A stretch of DNA of 64,000 nt, taken from NCBI GenBank assembly GCA_024663395.1, contig JANFAH010000004.1, forward strand, positions 248,001 to 312,000, given 5' to 3'. This DNA is from Pisolithus tinctorius. Lineage: Eukaryota; Basidiomycota; Agaricomycetes; Boletales; Pisolithaceae. How positions within the stretch are numbered: position 1 is the stretch's first letter; each line of letters opens with the position of its first letter. The notes under the pieces were generated by a model, which had not been told where the DNA came from, searched no databases, and saw nothing but the letters and a program-made list of their open reading frames with translations. A program made the position numbers and the translations under genes. Below, in pieces: positions 1-11,827 of this stretch.

Positions 1-490
1 GATGACAAAGCCCAGTGCGACGCGGCACCACTCTGGTAGCTTAGTACTTAGTATCCAGTGGTAATTAATAATATGTTACAGAACACTAGCTAAACATGAG
101 TACTATACGGCCGTGAAAGTCCGATGTTTGCGCGTTGTGTAGTTGTTGAGATATACGAGCTCGCTGTCGACAACGGCGACGAGAGGTGTCGGGGATGACG
201 CGTCACGTGCGTGGGAAGTACGGGTGGTGTGTTGATGACAAATCCTAGTGCAACGCGGCACAGCTCTGGTAGCTTAGTACATAGTAATCTAGTGGGTAAT
301 TAATAATATGTTACAGAATGCTAGCTAGACATGAGTACTATACGGCCGTGAAAGTCCGATGCTTGTACGTTGTGTAGTTGTTGAGATATGCGAGCTCGCT
401 GTCGACAATGGCGACGAGAGGGTGTCGGGGATGACGCGTCACGTGCGTGGGAAGCATCGGCGGGGCGCTGATGACAAATCCCAGTGCGCC
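1..490. repeat. Tandem satellite, unit about 233-236 bp
   Basis: Two adjacent units start at 1 and 234 and a third begins at 470 before diverging after about 15 bp. Each starts GATGACAAA and includes a 'ttaataatatgttacaga' stretch, 'gagtactatacggccgtgaa', and a block with ACGCGT followed by CACGTG. The two full units differ by scattered substitutions and small indels. Small open frames inside the units are not conserved between them, so I call no gene. The array probably continues beyond the left edge. Confidence 0.85.
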
Positions 491-961
491 TGGTGTGGCT
501 CAGGTAGATTAGTGGCTCTTAATCTTTTTAAGTACTCTACGGTATTCAATAATTATTCATTGAGGGGGAAGACACCTCAAATGCCTCGTCTTAGACCGAC
601 ATCAAAACAGCAATGTTGTGTCTAATTAGATTATATAAGTGGGAGTATCAGGTGAAACACACAGGAATAAATGTGCAGATGCAACGTGCACGGGAATACA
701 TGTGCAGATCTAACGCCATAGCTCTTAGTTTGTGCCAGACGGACGTTTTTTGGTTTGGAACAAGGCGAGCGTCGGACCCAAGGCGTGTGAACCAGTACAG
801 AAAGATAAAAGCTAAATATGGCTCACATGGATTGGACATGGCAGTACTGTCGCTTGCCTTATCATCGATGGGCGCGCTCAATCAACCAACATGCGTTCGT
901 TCGCACCTCCCCCCACAGCATACACTTACTACTGTCCAGAACCCCATCTTCACATTAATTC
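491..961. other. Intergenic, upstream of the TPR/TIR-like gene
   Basis: I see no convincing gene here. Short open frames exist on both strands but lack recognisable motifs. The last 60 bases before the ATG at 962 are C/T/A-rich, as is usual for fungal 5' leaders, and I see no clear TATA box. Confidence 0.5.
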
Positions 962-3900
962 ATGGCTCTTGAGGAAGCCCCGGGGCACTCCAGCGAATCG
1001 TCGTCTTTATCGCGGCCGCCTTCTCGGACACTGAGCAACAACACAGTTCTTCCACAGGCTCCCGCTCTCATTGAAGATACTCGGCCAGGTACAACTCCTA
1101 GGAAATGCAGACATTTGGACTCTTGCGCTGACTACAGTGACTACCCATATGCTCCCCCAGACAATGCAGATGCTCACATTGCTGTCTCGGTTGAAACCAC
1201 CGACAAGATTGACCACGTAATCGAAATTGATGGAGATAAGAGTGGTGGAGGTAGTATTTCGCGTTCAGCGTTACACAGAGTGTTCCGTGGTGTCGTTGTG
1301 GCCACCCGGGCACCCGACAATGTGGCGGCACCCATTTTCCGGTGGATCTTGTCCTGTGGAGGTAAGGCGGAATCGGACCAGGACAGTGACGATGCGGCGG
1401 GAGCCCTCGCGCCTAACGAGTGGTGCAATACAGCCGCCATGGATCTTGCGCACGAGGACTCGCGGCAGCTTGCCAGGGTTGCTATCGGCGTTGCATTCCT
1501 CCGCGAGAAGTCCCGGAGGTCGCAGCACACCACAGCAGCTGACTTGGCATGGGTCTGGGGCTTGGTCCATGGTGCAATCACTCATCCCATGACCACTGGA
1601 CCTCGTTTCAGCGCCTCGCGAAGCTCTCAAGGTTTCCTAGCTGTATCCCTGTGCAGCTTGCTGAAGGATAACAAAATCGACGAACTTTATCGGTTCCACG
1701 TTTGGCTTCCGGACGGCCAGCGCAGCAATTCCGACTTTGCAGTGCATTCTCACCAGTCATACGCGCGAAGCTGGATCCTTGCCGGTGAGGGCAGGGATTT
1801 CCGGTACACGTTTGTGCCAGTTATAAATAGGGCGGATGCTACCCACGCTATGTACGAAGTGAAGTGGTCGGACAACAAGAATACCAGTACCAATTACAAG
1901 ACCCACCAGATCTCATCTACGGTGCTGAATACTAAAGAGTTCGGGCGCATAACAAAGACTCATGGTCCCTCAGTTCACACGCGGGACATGAGCTACGTCG
2001 TTCCTTCCCTTCATTTCCATAGTACGGAAGTGGCGCCAGATACCCTTCACGCTACTCTGTTCGTCTTCGACTCTCAACGCGGATTCGCGAAATTCGCACC
2101 CGTTCTTGGCCCCGTGGATCTGGTGTCGTCCACGCAGTTGCGCGATCCTGCTGGAGTGACGCCTGCAGCACTTGCAAACATGGTCGACACCATGCGTTCA
2201 TGGGAAAAGCTGATGGAGGAAGGGCAGCAACACTCCGAGCGTGCAGAATGGGAGCACGCACTTCGAGCCTTCAATAAAGCGTTGAATTTGTGCGAGTCTG
2301 TCCCCGGCTTCCCGAATCCGGCCCGATACAAGCATCAGGTCTCCGGTCAACTTGGAAACACGAATCGGCGGTTTGGAAGATATGAGCAGGCGAGGGACAT
2401 TTTAGAGAAGGCTCTTGAGGAGATGGGACCCGAGAGCTCTGAGCGTATCGAGTTCTGCGGCGAGCTTGGTGTCGTCTATCGTCACATGAACCGCTTTGAA
2501 GACGCCAAGCGCGCGTTTGAGGACCAGTATAACACCGCGAAGCGGCTAAGGAATGAGCGAGCTCAGTGTCGTGCCGTGGGGAATCTGGGCATGGTTAATT
2601 ATCAGCTTGCTGGACAGAGTCGCGGTCCTCTGTTGGATGTGGCCATCGAACAACTCACGGAACGCGTTACGAGCGTTCGACGTCTCAAAGCTGCCCTTGA
2701 TACTCGGTCGTCGGACCCAAACCAGCGTCGCTTGTTTAACACTTTTACAACCTGGGAGATGGTTGGCCTCAGCCGCCTGTCACTCTGCTATACCGCCCGC
2801 GGTGAAGGAAAGCAAGCTATCAAGGCAGCGTTGGAGGGCATCGAACTTACGAGAAACTCAGCGGACCCAACGGTCATCGCAATGAGCCGACTTTTCTATG
2901 GCCTTGCTTTATTACGAGATGGGACAGCGCCAAGAGGCGTTGAAGCAGTTCAACCCACCGAGTGGATGCACGCCTGCGATTGCTTTATGTAAAGAACCGT
3001 CAGAGGAGCATCGCTCATATTTGACCGAATTAGTGGATGTCGGTGCAGATATGGATGCTATTGACGAACAAGGCTACAAGGCGCTGGACTATGCGGTGTT
3101 CAATGGTGACTCGGCTATGGAAACGCTCGTACTTGCAGGGCTCCGCCGGCAATTGGACGGTGATGTGAAGAAGGAAGTTGCTCGTCGACAGGATGAGGCA
3201 AGGCTTCGGAAAGGCTACCGAGTACTCTTCCAGGAAAAACTGCGCCCGGTACTGCTCAGTAGTAGTAACAACAAGAACGCTCTACAAGACCTGCGACGTG
3301 TGTATGCTGATGCACTCGCTACGGACACGGAGAAGGCTCATCTGTTCGATGCGCTCAAGTTTGTGCGCTTTTCAGACTTCCTGGGATTCGGAAAGATACC
3401 GCGATCAAGTGACAAGTTACCAGGAACGGGCGACCCTTTGGTGCAGCTGTACAGATCGAACGTTCAGAATGACGGTCAGCCCGGGGACACGGCCGACGTT
3501 GTCATCTTTTTCTCATACCGCTGGATCAATAAAGGCTCTGGGACAGCACGGGATACACCGGATGACAGTAGCAACATGCAGTACAACCGAATGGTGAATG
3601 CCATCGAGAACTTCCTATTGCTTCATCCGTCCGTGGACAAAGAGCGACTGGGAATATGGGTCGTGAGTCAAATCTGGTTTCAGTAAGCAGCTGACGTGAC
3701 ATCTTCGTACATAGGATCATGCATGCGTTGACCAAGACAATCCTGCACCCGGCGTTGCGGCTCTTCCCATGATCATCGCGCAATGCAACGCCTTGATCAG
3801 CCTCGTGGACGACGCTTACCACACGCGCGCGTGGTGTTCGGTCGAGGTCATGATGGTGCAGACACTGAGAAAGTCGTACAACCTCCACATGTGGTACGAA

Positions 3901-4044
3901 CATGTGCTTTCAGACTCGGGTGGAGGTATTCTGCGAGAAGGACCGATGGATCTGGAAATTGTTATGATGAGCAAAGAGTTGACGTATGAGGAAGACAGGC
4001 CCAAAGTAATGTTTTTGGAAAGGCAGAGCAAGTTGTTAGGATAG
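962..4044 (+). CDS. Cupin-like / TPR / ankyrin / TIR-like multidomain protein
   Basis: The first exon reads from ATG 962. Residues about 230-385 contain VHSHQSYARSWILAGEG and later beta-rich sequence that I read as a cupin-like fold. TPR-like helices follow from about residue 405 to 680 (FGRYEQARDILEKAL, MNRFEDAKRAFEDQY). At about 2905-2912 the TPR motif LYYEMGQRQEALKQF continues one frame over, so a single base appears lost or gained. An ankyrin-like repeat follows (DEQGYKALDYAVFNGD). The C-terminus begins with VVIFFSYRW near 3499. A 52-nt GT-AG intron at 3663-3714 joins LGIWV to DHACVDQDNPAPG, then YHTRAWCSVEVMM with the WCxxE pattern of TIR domains, whose Glu is catalytic in TIR NADases. 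The stop is at 4044. The role is inferred as NLR-like sensing or cell death; no enzymatic activity is shown by sequence alone. Confidence 0.75.
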
Positions 4045-5671
4045 GTTGTAAGATACCATTTAGATTGACCTTCGCTTCTTGTCACATACATATGCTGTAT
4101 CTAGGTCGTGTGTTGTACTGTATAGTCTGGAATGACAAATTTGTCTGCTTGCTAGCCACTATTAGACTAAGACGGCCTACATGTCTGGCGTCCTTTAACG
4201 CCGATATTGAATCGTATCTAGTGGGTATGGTCAATGGGCGAGGGTGGAAAGGACGACAGTATCGAAGAGATGTAAGCCGGAGCCAAATGCTTCCCCGCGG
4301 GGCTTGGGACCCCTCGGCCTTGGTATTTGAAGACCCTCAGCGTTGGACATTAGGCGCGAGTTGAACACGCAATCAGGTGGCCATGATGTGGGTGTGTATC
4401 CTGCATGTAGCAATCATCTTGTACACATTCCCATTGGATGTACGGTATCTCGAATCACCGACGATAGCCCGAGGACAACGGAGATTGGGTATGGGTACCC
4501 ACACCTTCAGAGGCGCGGATCGGTGAACTGATCGAGAGTCTGGAGTGATCTAGCCGCAAAAAAATCCGACCATCTACTTTTAAGCACGACCTATTGTTAT
4601 ATCAGAAGAGCGTAAAAAAGATGGGAGGATGCCTATCGTTGAGAGGGAAGCGGGCGCGGGCGACGACTATGGGCACCATTGCTTCATTTGCGACACAACA
4701 GTCAAACCAGGAATTCATACGTCGCGTGGCTTCCTAACAGGCCCCGTGAAAATAATCCGAGGATGGCTGGCCGACACCACGAAGAGCGGAGGTGAGTAGA
4801 CCTGGCGTCTACTCCTTGCAAAGTGAAATGCTTCTCATCCGAGATGCGATCGATAACAACCCGGGACTGCCGGCAGGCGGGAGAGACCGAGCCTCTCGGT
4901 TTTGTGCCCAATACTTCCTAGCGCATAAGAGCGTACTAGTTCTCGAAGAGGAAGCCATAAATCCAGCGGATGGAGGGTAATGGGGTCGGATGCTGTAGGA
5001 TATCTTTGTGTCCATGTAGTCGTCCAGCGTGGTCTAACAAGTACTACTCACTGGAGAGGTAACCGATCCATATCTCGATGGGAGTGTTCAGGGCTACCGC
5101 GTCACTAGGGAGGCTGCCTTGTCAAAATGGTCTCGACCGATCGGAGGACAAGCGTTTGGACGGGCATGGCGTCTTTTGGACCGCGAAATGGGTCAGCACG
5201 AAAGAACAGTTGTTCGTGAAAAGCGTTCTGCTACTGTAGTCTAGGACATGTAGCAAGTCTCATCTCTGGACCGTTTCGCCTGTTGAAGAAATAAGTGTCT
5301 CGAGGCTGCTAAAACGCGCTAGGGAGACCACAGATTATCGCAGTAACCCTTGTCGTTTGCTTGAAGAGGGGATTCCGAAAGAGTCGCTCTGCATGAGTAC
5401 GGTGCTCTATGGTTGCAGCGGTCTCAGCGTGACGCATGGCTCTTACGGATTAGCAGCGTGCATTCCACGGGCGCTCTTCTTATCGATCAACACGAGTCCG
5501 CATGTAACTCCGATAAGAAGTTAGGGCCTGTAGGGTTTCGGACCGACAGTTGAGAGTATGTTCCCAAGAGATATTCATTCACTTGACAGATCTAATTTGT
5601 TTCTCATTTATCCTCTCTGATTTACTTACCCCATTCATCTGCATTGATGTTTCGTGCCTGTTTACTACAGT
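4045..5671. other. Intergenic, no supported gene
   Basis: Only open frames of at most about 100 residues, without motifs or splice structure, are present on either strand. The last 100 bases before the transposon are A/T-rich. I see no RNA gene. Confidence 0.5.
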
Positions 5672-5696
5672 AGTGGTGCTCAAAATAAACTGAGTT
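5672..5696 (+). repeat. Harbinger copy 1 left terminal inverted repeat
   Basis: Begins AGTGGTGCTCAAAATAAACT and matches the complement of the right end at 13273-13297 with a few mismatches and a one-base length difference. Flanked by AGT (5669-5671). A nearby direct repeat, GGCGCTAAACCCTAGC, occurs twice within the first 100 bp of the element and may be a transposase-binding site (inference). Confidence 0.9.
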
Positions 5697-7266
5697 GGAG
5701 TGATTTTGGCGCTAAACCCTAGCTGAGTTGGCTGAGTTCGGCGCTAAACCCTAGCAGAAACTTCAGCCGCGACTTTGACAAATTTCAAGTTCCGATTTTT
5801 TAAACCTCCGCTCACTTTCCGTTTTTGGAGTGCTGTGCTACACAGCATGACATCATGTCTTTTTATATTCAACATCTAAGTTCGAACATTCACTCGCGAG
5901 CGATATTTGTAGGGGGCGGCTCGGATATGGTATTAGATATGAGTAGATAACACTGTCCTCCTTCTGCCACAATGGTCCATAAGTCTGCTCGTCAAGAGAC
6001 CCTAGAGATCCTGGGCAATGCAGCAGTCAGAGTCGCTGAAATGCAGTTGCAGCAGCTAGGGACTTACATGGAGGCTGACGACAATGACTCCGATTCTAGC
6101 ATGTCAGATGGCGACTGGACAGATGTCTTGTCCAAACCCTTGTCCCTGATGATCTTATCTCCAATTTCATCCATGTCCACCTTGTCATCCTCGTCCCTCA
6201 GCTCACTCCATTCTGTGAAGAGGATAACTGCTCCATATACAGCGGCACTGCAGACCATTTGGGCACTCTATGATGAGGTCCACATGGCATGAGTCTTCAA
6301 GCGACCAGGCGTACCAATGATGTGTGCATCTCAACTGCCACTCCTTGATCATTTTGCTATCCACTGACCACTCTTGTTCTGGAAAAAATTGCGCATCGAT
6401 CCTGTGATATTCGATGACATTTTAGACCAAATTAGTGACCACTACATATTTTTGAACAAGTCGAACAACAAACAATTACCTGTGGCCGTTCAACTTGCAA
6501 TTTTCCTTTTCCGTGTGGGGCACTACGGTAATGCATCTTCACCTGAGGATGCTGCCCAGTGGGCAGGCATTAGTGTCGGAACAGTCATCAATTGTACTCA
6601 CCAGGTAATGGCAGCGCTGCTGGACAAGCATGACAACTTCATTTATGTGCCAGATGTGCAATCCCCAGAACTGAGGCGTGCACAAGAATTTGCAGAGTCA
6701 CGAACTTGCTGGTCTTGGAGAAACGGAGTTTTTGCTGCGGATGGAATGACTGTTAACCTTTATGCGCGACCGAAGTCATTCACTGACAGCTACTATGACC
6801 GCAAATCAAATTTCTCACTAAACTGTCAGGTAGGTGAGTATGATGTCACGCAGAAACAGACAACTTACGGGCATGCAGGTTGTAATAATGCCGCACAACT
6901 TGGCCATTGTTGATTATGCGCTGGGGAATCTGGGGAGTGTCCACGATGTGTATGCATTTCAGGGAACGCAGATCTTCAAGGATCCAATCGGTGTTATGCC
7001 ACACAGACACTGCACTTGGGCTGATACGGCATATCCCTCAGAGAAGTGGTGTGTTGTGCCATTTAAAAAGCCGCGAGGGGGGAACTTGACAAAGCATCAG
7101 AACACATATAATCGTTATGTTTCAAAGGTACATACTTACCAAGTGTTCCATGGCACATCCTTGACAATTCAGAAGATTCGAGTTAGGGTAGAGCATGCAT
7201 TTGCGGCCTTGAAAGGCTGGTTTCAGTCACTGAGAGAACTCTGTATCAAAATTGGTAACAAACCGG

Positions 7267-9115
7267 TGTCACACACCAAAGGTGTTGTGGACATGGTTAC
7301 AGCTGACTCTGCCTAACTCGTTGACGAGTTGCGCACAATGCCCAAGCATGCAGATGAAGACTAAAGGCCTCATGCATAGAAAGACTGTTGGACATTAACA
7401 GTCATCCTTCGCACAAGAACGAGTCATCAGTGCTAAAGAGAAAAGAGGAAGCGAGTTAAGCGCGCATTAAAGGTTTTTAGCGCCCGTGTATGGCATTCCG
7501 GTTTCCGTCATATCTCCACCGTTTCCAAAGATATCAACTTGGTTCACATGCTCGCTTAAAGTGCTCAGCCCCACAATTCTTCCTTCCAAATTTGGAGAGG
7601 ATCCTCGCACCCTACGCGTTTCTACAGCACTCCATCCATCAGACACTCATTTCGCTAAGTCCATCAGTCATGGCCACCTCTTCATCAATCATCTCGCTTG
7701 TCTCGTTTGCCAGAGACAATGGCTATGTATATCTGCCAGGCGTTCCCACCAGCTTCCGTCCTGAAGCCCCCTGGTTCATCCCGTCATTGTCAGCTCCATC
7801 TCATCCCATGCAGCTTGGTCAGCGTGTTCTCCTTGTCAGTATGACTTCCAGAAGGACGTTCTTTGGTCGCCTCAGGTCTGTCACTTGGTTAGAAAGGTCT
7901 TATGTGGTCATTTCAGTCTCCCCGGTTGATGAAGCATATGGATCGTTCCTCCCTGCTCCTTGCACCGTCTTTATTCCAGTCTCATCCATCATTCTTCCCG
8001 CATTGCGACAGCTGCAGTATAATCTACTGTCCTCCAGCCTCCCTGATCGCATTCATGATGAGTATGACATGCATCTTGCCTTCCTACTGCAAGATCCAGC
8101 AGAAGACGTTCCCCCTTCTCCTCCTCCATCAGAACCCCGTTCATGAAGTTTTTGTTAACTTCGCTGAGAGGATGGAAGGGTGGGAGACGCGATCGTGTAT
8201 GCTCTCATTGCCCCACAGACCCCCAGTGCCCTAGCCCCCTTTGACGCCTGACTCATGCCCTTCAATTCTGGAATTAATACTTCCCTATCTGGAAACACTG
8301 TCCATCTGTCATGCTGTCTTTGGATCTAGAGATGTCTCCGCCAAGATCTGGCTTGCATCGCCACCCCCTAATGTGATATCAGTGCGCTTACTCAGTTTCT
8401 GACTCCATTTGACTCATTCTGTGATATTTTGGCTATCCTTGACTCATTCGTTGCCAATACTTACCAATCCTCCTTGCTTGCTTACTTTTCATTTCTTGCT
8501 TACTCATCATGATTACTCAGTCCTTACTCATTACTTACCAAGTGTTTGTGCCTTGTTTGTCACAAGCTGTGCTCCCCCCATAGTATATAAACCCCCATGT
8601 ACTTAGCTACCCACAATCAATCAAGAAGTCACTCAGAAGTCAGCTCAGCTCAGCATATCTTGTCGTTGACAGTTGAGGCTCATTCGGAAGAGTCTATCTG
8701 TCTTCATTCATATCATTGGTAGTTGAGGCTCCATCAAGGGTCTATCTACCTTCATTCATTCATCTGAAGTATCATCTGTGCTCTGTCAGCACACCTGCTT
8801 AGTCATCCATTCACTCCTGCGTAACTCATCATCGACTTGCGCCAGGAGCATATTCTATCAAAAGTCCATTACCCCCAAGTACTTTCGGCTGAACACCTTC
8901 ACTCTGTTCAGCATCCCCTTCCCAATCATCGTCCATTCATCTTCTCCTGCGTAACTCGTTGATGACTTGCGCCAGGAGCACCTCCACTTGAAGTCTTCCC
9001 CACTTTAGGTTTCTCTGCCCTCCAGGTTCTGCAGAGGTAAACCACCACTCACACATATTTGTCTTTTGTGTTGGATTTGTTTGGTTTATACCAGCTTTCC
9101 ACACTTTGACTCACA
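7267..9115 (+). mobile_element. Solo LTR, 1849 bp, inside Harbinger copy 1
   Basis: The element starts TGTCACACACC and ends GACTCACA, with CCGG duplicated at 7263-7266 and 9116-9119. The empty site is present in copy 2 (AAACCGGGGAAT near 36886). A second copy lies in opposite orientation at 9983-11827. There is no direct repeat at its two ends, no primer site and no gag or pol, so I read it as a solo LTR and not a complete element. A TATATAA box sits at 8584-8590, followed by a leader-like region, which fits an LTR promoter. An unusually long LTR that contains a conserved open frame. Confidence 0.88.
7670..8146 (+). CDS. Open reading frame carried inside the 1.85-kb LTR
   Basis: Encodes 158 residues starting MATSSSIISLVSFARDNGYV and ending PPSPPPSEPRS. 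The frame is open upstream to 7490, but this ATG is also present in the other LTR copy (10945-11424), where the product is 159 residues with one extra Pro. I recognise no domain. Central motifs include FFGRLRSV and SPVDEAYGSFLPAP. It lies upstream of the LTR TATA box, in the U3-like part, so it could not be translated from the element's own genomic transcript unless a promoter lies upstream. It may be chance conservation of young repeats. Confidence 0.4.
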   Translation: MATSSSIISLVSFARDNGYVYLPGVPTSFRPEAPWFIPSLSAPSHPMQLGQRVLLVSMTSRRTFFGRLRSVTWLERSYVVISVSPVDEAYGSFLPAPCTVFIPVSSIILPALRQLQYNLLSSSLPDRIHDEYDMHLAFLLQDPAEDVPPSPPPSEPRS

Positions 9116-9982
9116 CCGGGGAATATGGATCTGGCTGTGTACTGGATAACATGTTGCTTTATCCTGCACAATATGGTTGTGCAATTTGAAGAAAGGCACT
9201 GTGAAGAGTTGGGGTGAGGGACGATGGATTGGGCGATGAGGGAAGGGGAGCCTGACGAAGGGAATGACAACGATATGCTGCTGGCCCTAGAACCAGGATC
9301 AGTAGGACAACAATTCTGCGCGCACTTAATGGAGAGGTTGATCGTGGAGAGAGGGATACGAATCTGAATACATTGTGCATTTTGTAAAAAAAACAAAGGG
9401 CGACAGTGACAACTTGGACAAATGGATAAAACATACTCGTTCGTCCTACAAGCGACATCAGGTAAGGGATGGAGGAAGATCTGCAGGAGTAATTATCGAT
9501 GATGTAGGAGTAGCAGAGGACGATGCTTGGCCACCAGCAGTGAGGGCCTTCTGAGCCTCGATCTCTGCAAGCTTGAGCTTGAGCTTGAGGACCTCAGATT
9601 CCCTAGAAAACGCCTCTGCATCCAGCTTGCGGAGCTGGATGTCATGGTTCCACATCTCCAGTATGCGATGGTGGATCTTGTCAGCTTCACTACGTTCGCA
9701 CTGACACTCGTGCTCATCGTGCTCAATCTCCTTCATACGCATGTGCATGTTATATTTTGCGATGTGACGTTCATTCTTGAGAAGAGCGATCTGGTATTCT
9801 CAGTCAGAAGTATCTCCTGAAAGTCCTTGCAACTTCTCTGCTAGCATGACCTCGAGCTTGGAGACAGATCTTGCATTTCCTGAGCTTCCCCCCGACGCCA
9901 CAGAACCAGGACCATGGCCATGACTCTTAGTGACGATAGACAGTGGCGACGACGTCGATGTGACCGTTGAAGTCGATGACGG

Positions 9983-11827
9983 TGTGAGTCAAAGTGTGGA
10001 AAGGCAGTGGGAACCAACCAAAACCAACACAAAAGACAAAAGTAGAGCGAGTGGTGGTGTGCCTCTGCGGAACCTGGAGTGCAGAAAACCTAAATGGGGG
10101 GGAGTTTCAATGGCAGGTGCTCCTAGCGCAAGTCGTCGACAAGTTACGCAGGAGTAGATGAATGGATGATGTCTGAGGAGGGGATGCTGAACAGAGTGAA
10201 GGTGTTCAGCCGAAAGGACTTCTTGGAATAATGGACTTCAATAAAATGTACTCCTGGCGCAAGTCATTGACGAGTTATGCAGGAGTGGAGGGATGACTAA
10301 GACTGCTGACTAAGAGGAAGCTTCAGATGAATGATGGAGGCAGATAGACTCTTCCGAATGAGCCTCAACTACCAAGTATACGAATGACGACAGATAGACC
10401 CCTTCGTGGAGCCTCAACTGTCGACGATGAGATAGGCACTGAACTGATTGCTGGACTGCTTCTTGATCGATTGATTGTGGGTAGCTAAGTACATGGGGGT
10501 TTATATACTATGGGGGGAGCACAGCTTGTGACAAACAAGGCACAAACACTTGGTAAGTAATGAGTAAGGACTGAGTAATCATGATGAGTAAGCGAGAAAT
10601 AAAAGGTAAGCAAGCAAAGAGGATTGGTAAGTATTGGCAATGAACGAGTCAAGGATAGTCAAAATATCACAGAATGAGTCAAATAGAGTCAGAAACTGAG
10701 TAAGCGTACTGATATCACATTAGGGGGTGGCGATGCAAGTCAGATCTCGGCGGAGACATCTCTAGATCCAAAGATGGCATGACAGATGGATGGTGTTTCC
10801 AGATAGGGAAGTATTAATTCCAGAATTGAAGGGCATGAGTCAGGCGTCAAAGGGGGCTAGGGCATTGGGGGTCTGTGGGGCAATGAGAGCATACGCGATC
10901 GCGTCTCCCACCCTTCCATCCTCTCAGCGAAGTTAACAAAAACTTCATGAACGGGGCTCTGATGGAGGAGGAGGAGAAGGGGGAACGTCTTCTGCTGGAT
11001 CTTGCAGTAAGAAGGCAAGATGCATGTCATACTCGTCATGAATGCGATCAGGGAGGCTGGAGGACAGTAGATTATACTGCAGCTGTCGCAATGCGGGAAG
11101 AATGATGGACGAGATTGGAACAAAGACGGTGCAGGGAGCAGGGAGGAACGATCCATATGCTTCATCAACCGGGGAGACTGAAATGACCACATAAGACCTT
11201 TCTAACCGAGTGACAGACCTGAGGCGACCAAAGAATGTCCTTCTGGAGGTCATACTGACAAGGAGAACACGCTGACCAAGCTGCATGGGACGAGACGGGG
11301 CTGACAACGACGGGATGAACCAGGGGGCTTCAGGACGGAAGCTGGTGGGAACGCCTGGCAGATATACGTAGCCACTGTCTCTGGCAAATGAGACAAGCGA
11401 GATGACTGATGAAGAGGTGGCCATGATTGATGGACTTTGCGAAATGAGTGTCTGATGGATGGAGTGCTGTAGAAACACGTAGGGTGCGAGGATCCTCTCC
11501 AAATTTGGAAGGAAGAATCGTGGGGCTGAGCACTTTAAGCGAGCATGGGAATGGAGTCGATATCTTTGGAAATGGTGGAGATACGATGAAAACCAGAATG
11601 CCGTACACGGGCACTAAAAACTTTTAATGCGCACTTAACTCGCTTCCTCTTTTCTCTTTAGCACTGATGACTTGATCTTGTGCGAAGGATGACTGTTCAC
11701 GTCCAACAGTCTTTCTACGCATGAGGCCTTTAGTCTTCATCTGCATGCTTGGGCATTGCGCGCAACTCGTCAACGAGTTAGGCAGAGTCAGCTGTAACCA
11801 TGTCCACAACACCTTTGGTGTGTGACA
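9983..11827 (-). mobile_element. Solo LTR, 1845 bp, reverse orientation, inside Harbinger copy 1
   Basis: On the minus strand it starts TGTCACACACC and ends GACTCACA, like the copy at 7267-9115. The 4-bp duplication is ACGG (9979-9982 and 11828-11831), and copy 2 holds the empty site (GATGACGGGATG near 37750). The TATA box is at about 10500-10507 on the minus strand. Both insertion sites share the core CGGG. Confidence 0.88.
10945..11424 (-). CDS. Open reading frame carried inside the second 1.85-kb LTR
   Basis: Encodes 159 residues starting MATSSSVISLVSFARDSGYV. It is colinear with the copy at 7670-8146, with scattered substitutions and one extra Pro near the C-terminus, and neither copy has a stop inside the frame. 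No domain is recognised. The maintained frame in two diverged copies is the only support for it being a gene. Confidence 0.4.
   Translation of the reverse strand: MATSSSVISLVSFARDSGYVYLPGVPTSFRPEAPWFIPSLSAPSRPMQLGQRVLLVSMTSRRTFFGRLRSVTRLERSYVVISVSPVDEAYGSFLPAPCTVFVPISSIILPALRQLQYNLLSSSLPDRIHDEYDMHLAFLLQDPAEDVPPSPPPPSEPRS

Larger units (their letters stand above)
5972..9367 (+). pseudogene. Harbinger DDE transposase, copy 1, broken
   Basis: This is the same gene as 35596-37138. The start is MVHKSARQETLEILG. The core has FAADGMTVNLYARPKSF (first Asp), IVDYALGN followed by GSVHD, and RVEHAFAALKG (Glu), the DDE_Tnp_4 pattern of PIF/Harbinger transposases. A short intron before VVIMPHNLAIVDY is shared with copy 2. 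Stops near 6290 and 6365 truncate it, and a 1849-bp solo LTR is inserted after IGNKP at 7267. The reading frame resumes at 9120 with GNMDLAVYW-like sequence and ends at 9365-9367. It cannot make a full protein as it stands. Confidence 0.9.

Noticed and set aside
3499..4044. Classical HET domain
   Set aside because: The D.ACVDQD motif recalls HET, but FFSYRW at the start and RAWCSVEV near the end fit a TIR-like arrangement better; kept as TIR-like.
5972..7316. RIP (repeat-induced point mutation) as cause of transposon decay
   Set aside because: Changes occur at CpG in all upstream contexts and on both strands in both copies, which fits 5-methylcytosine deamination better.
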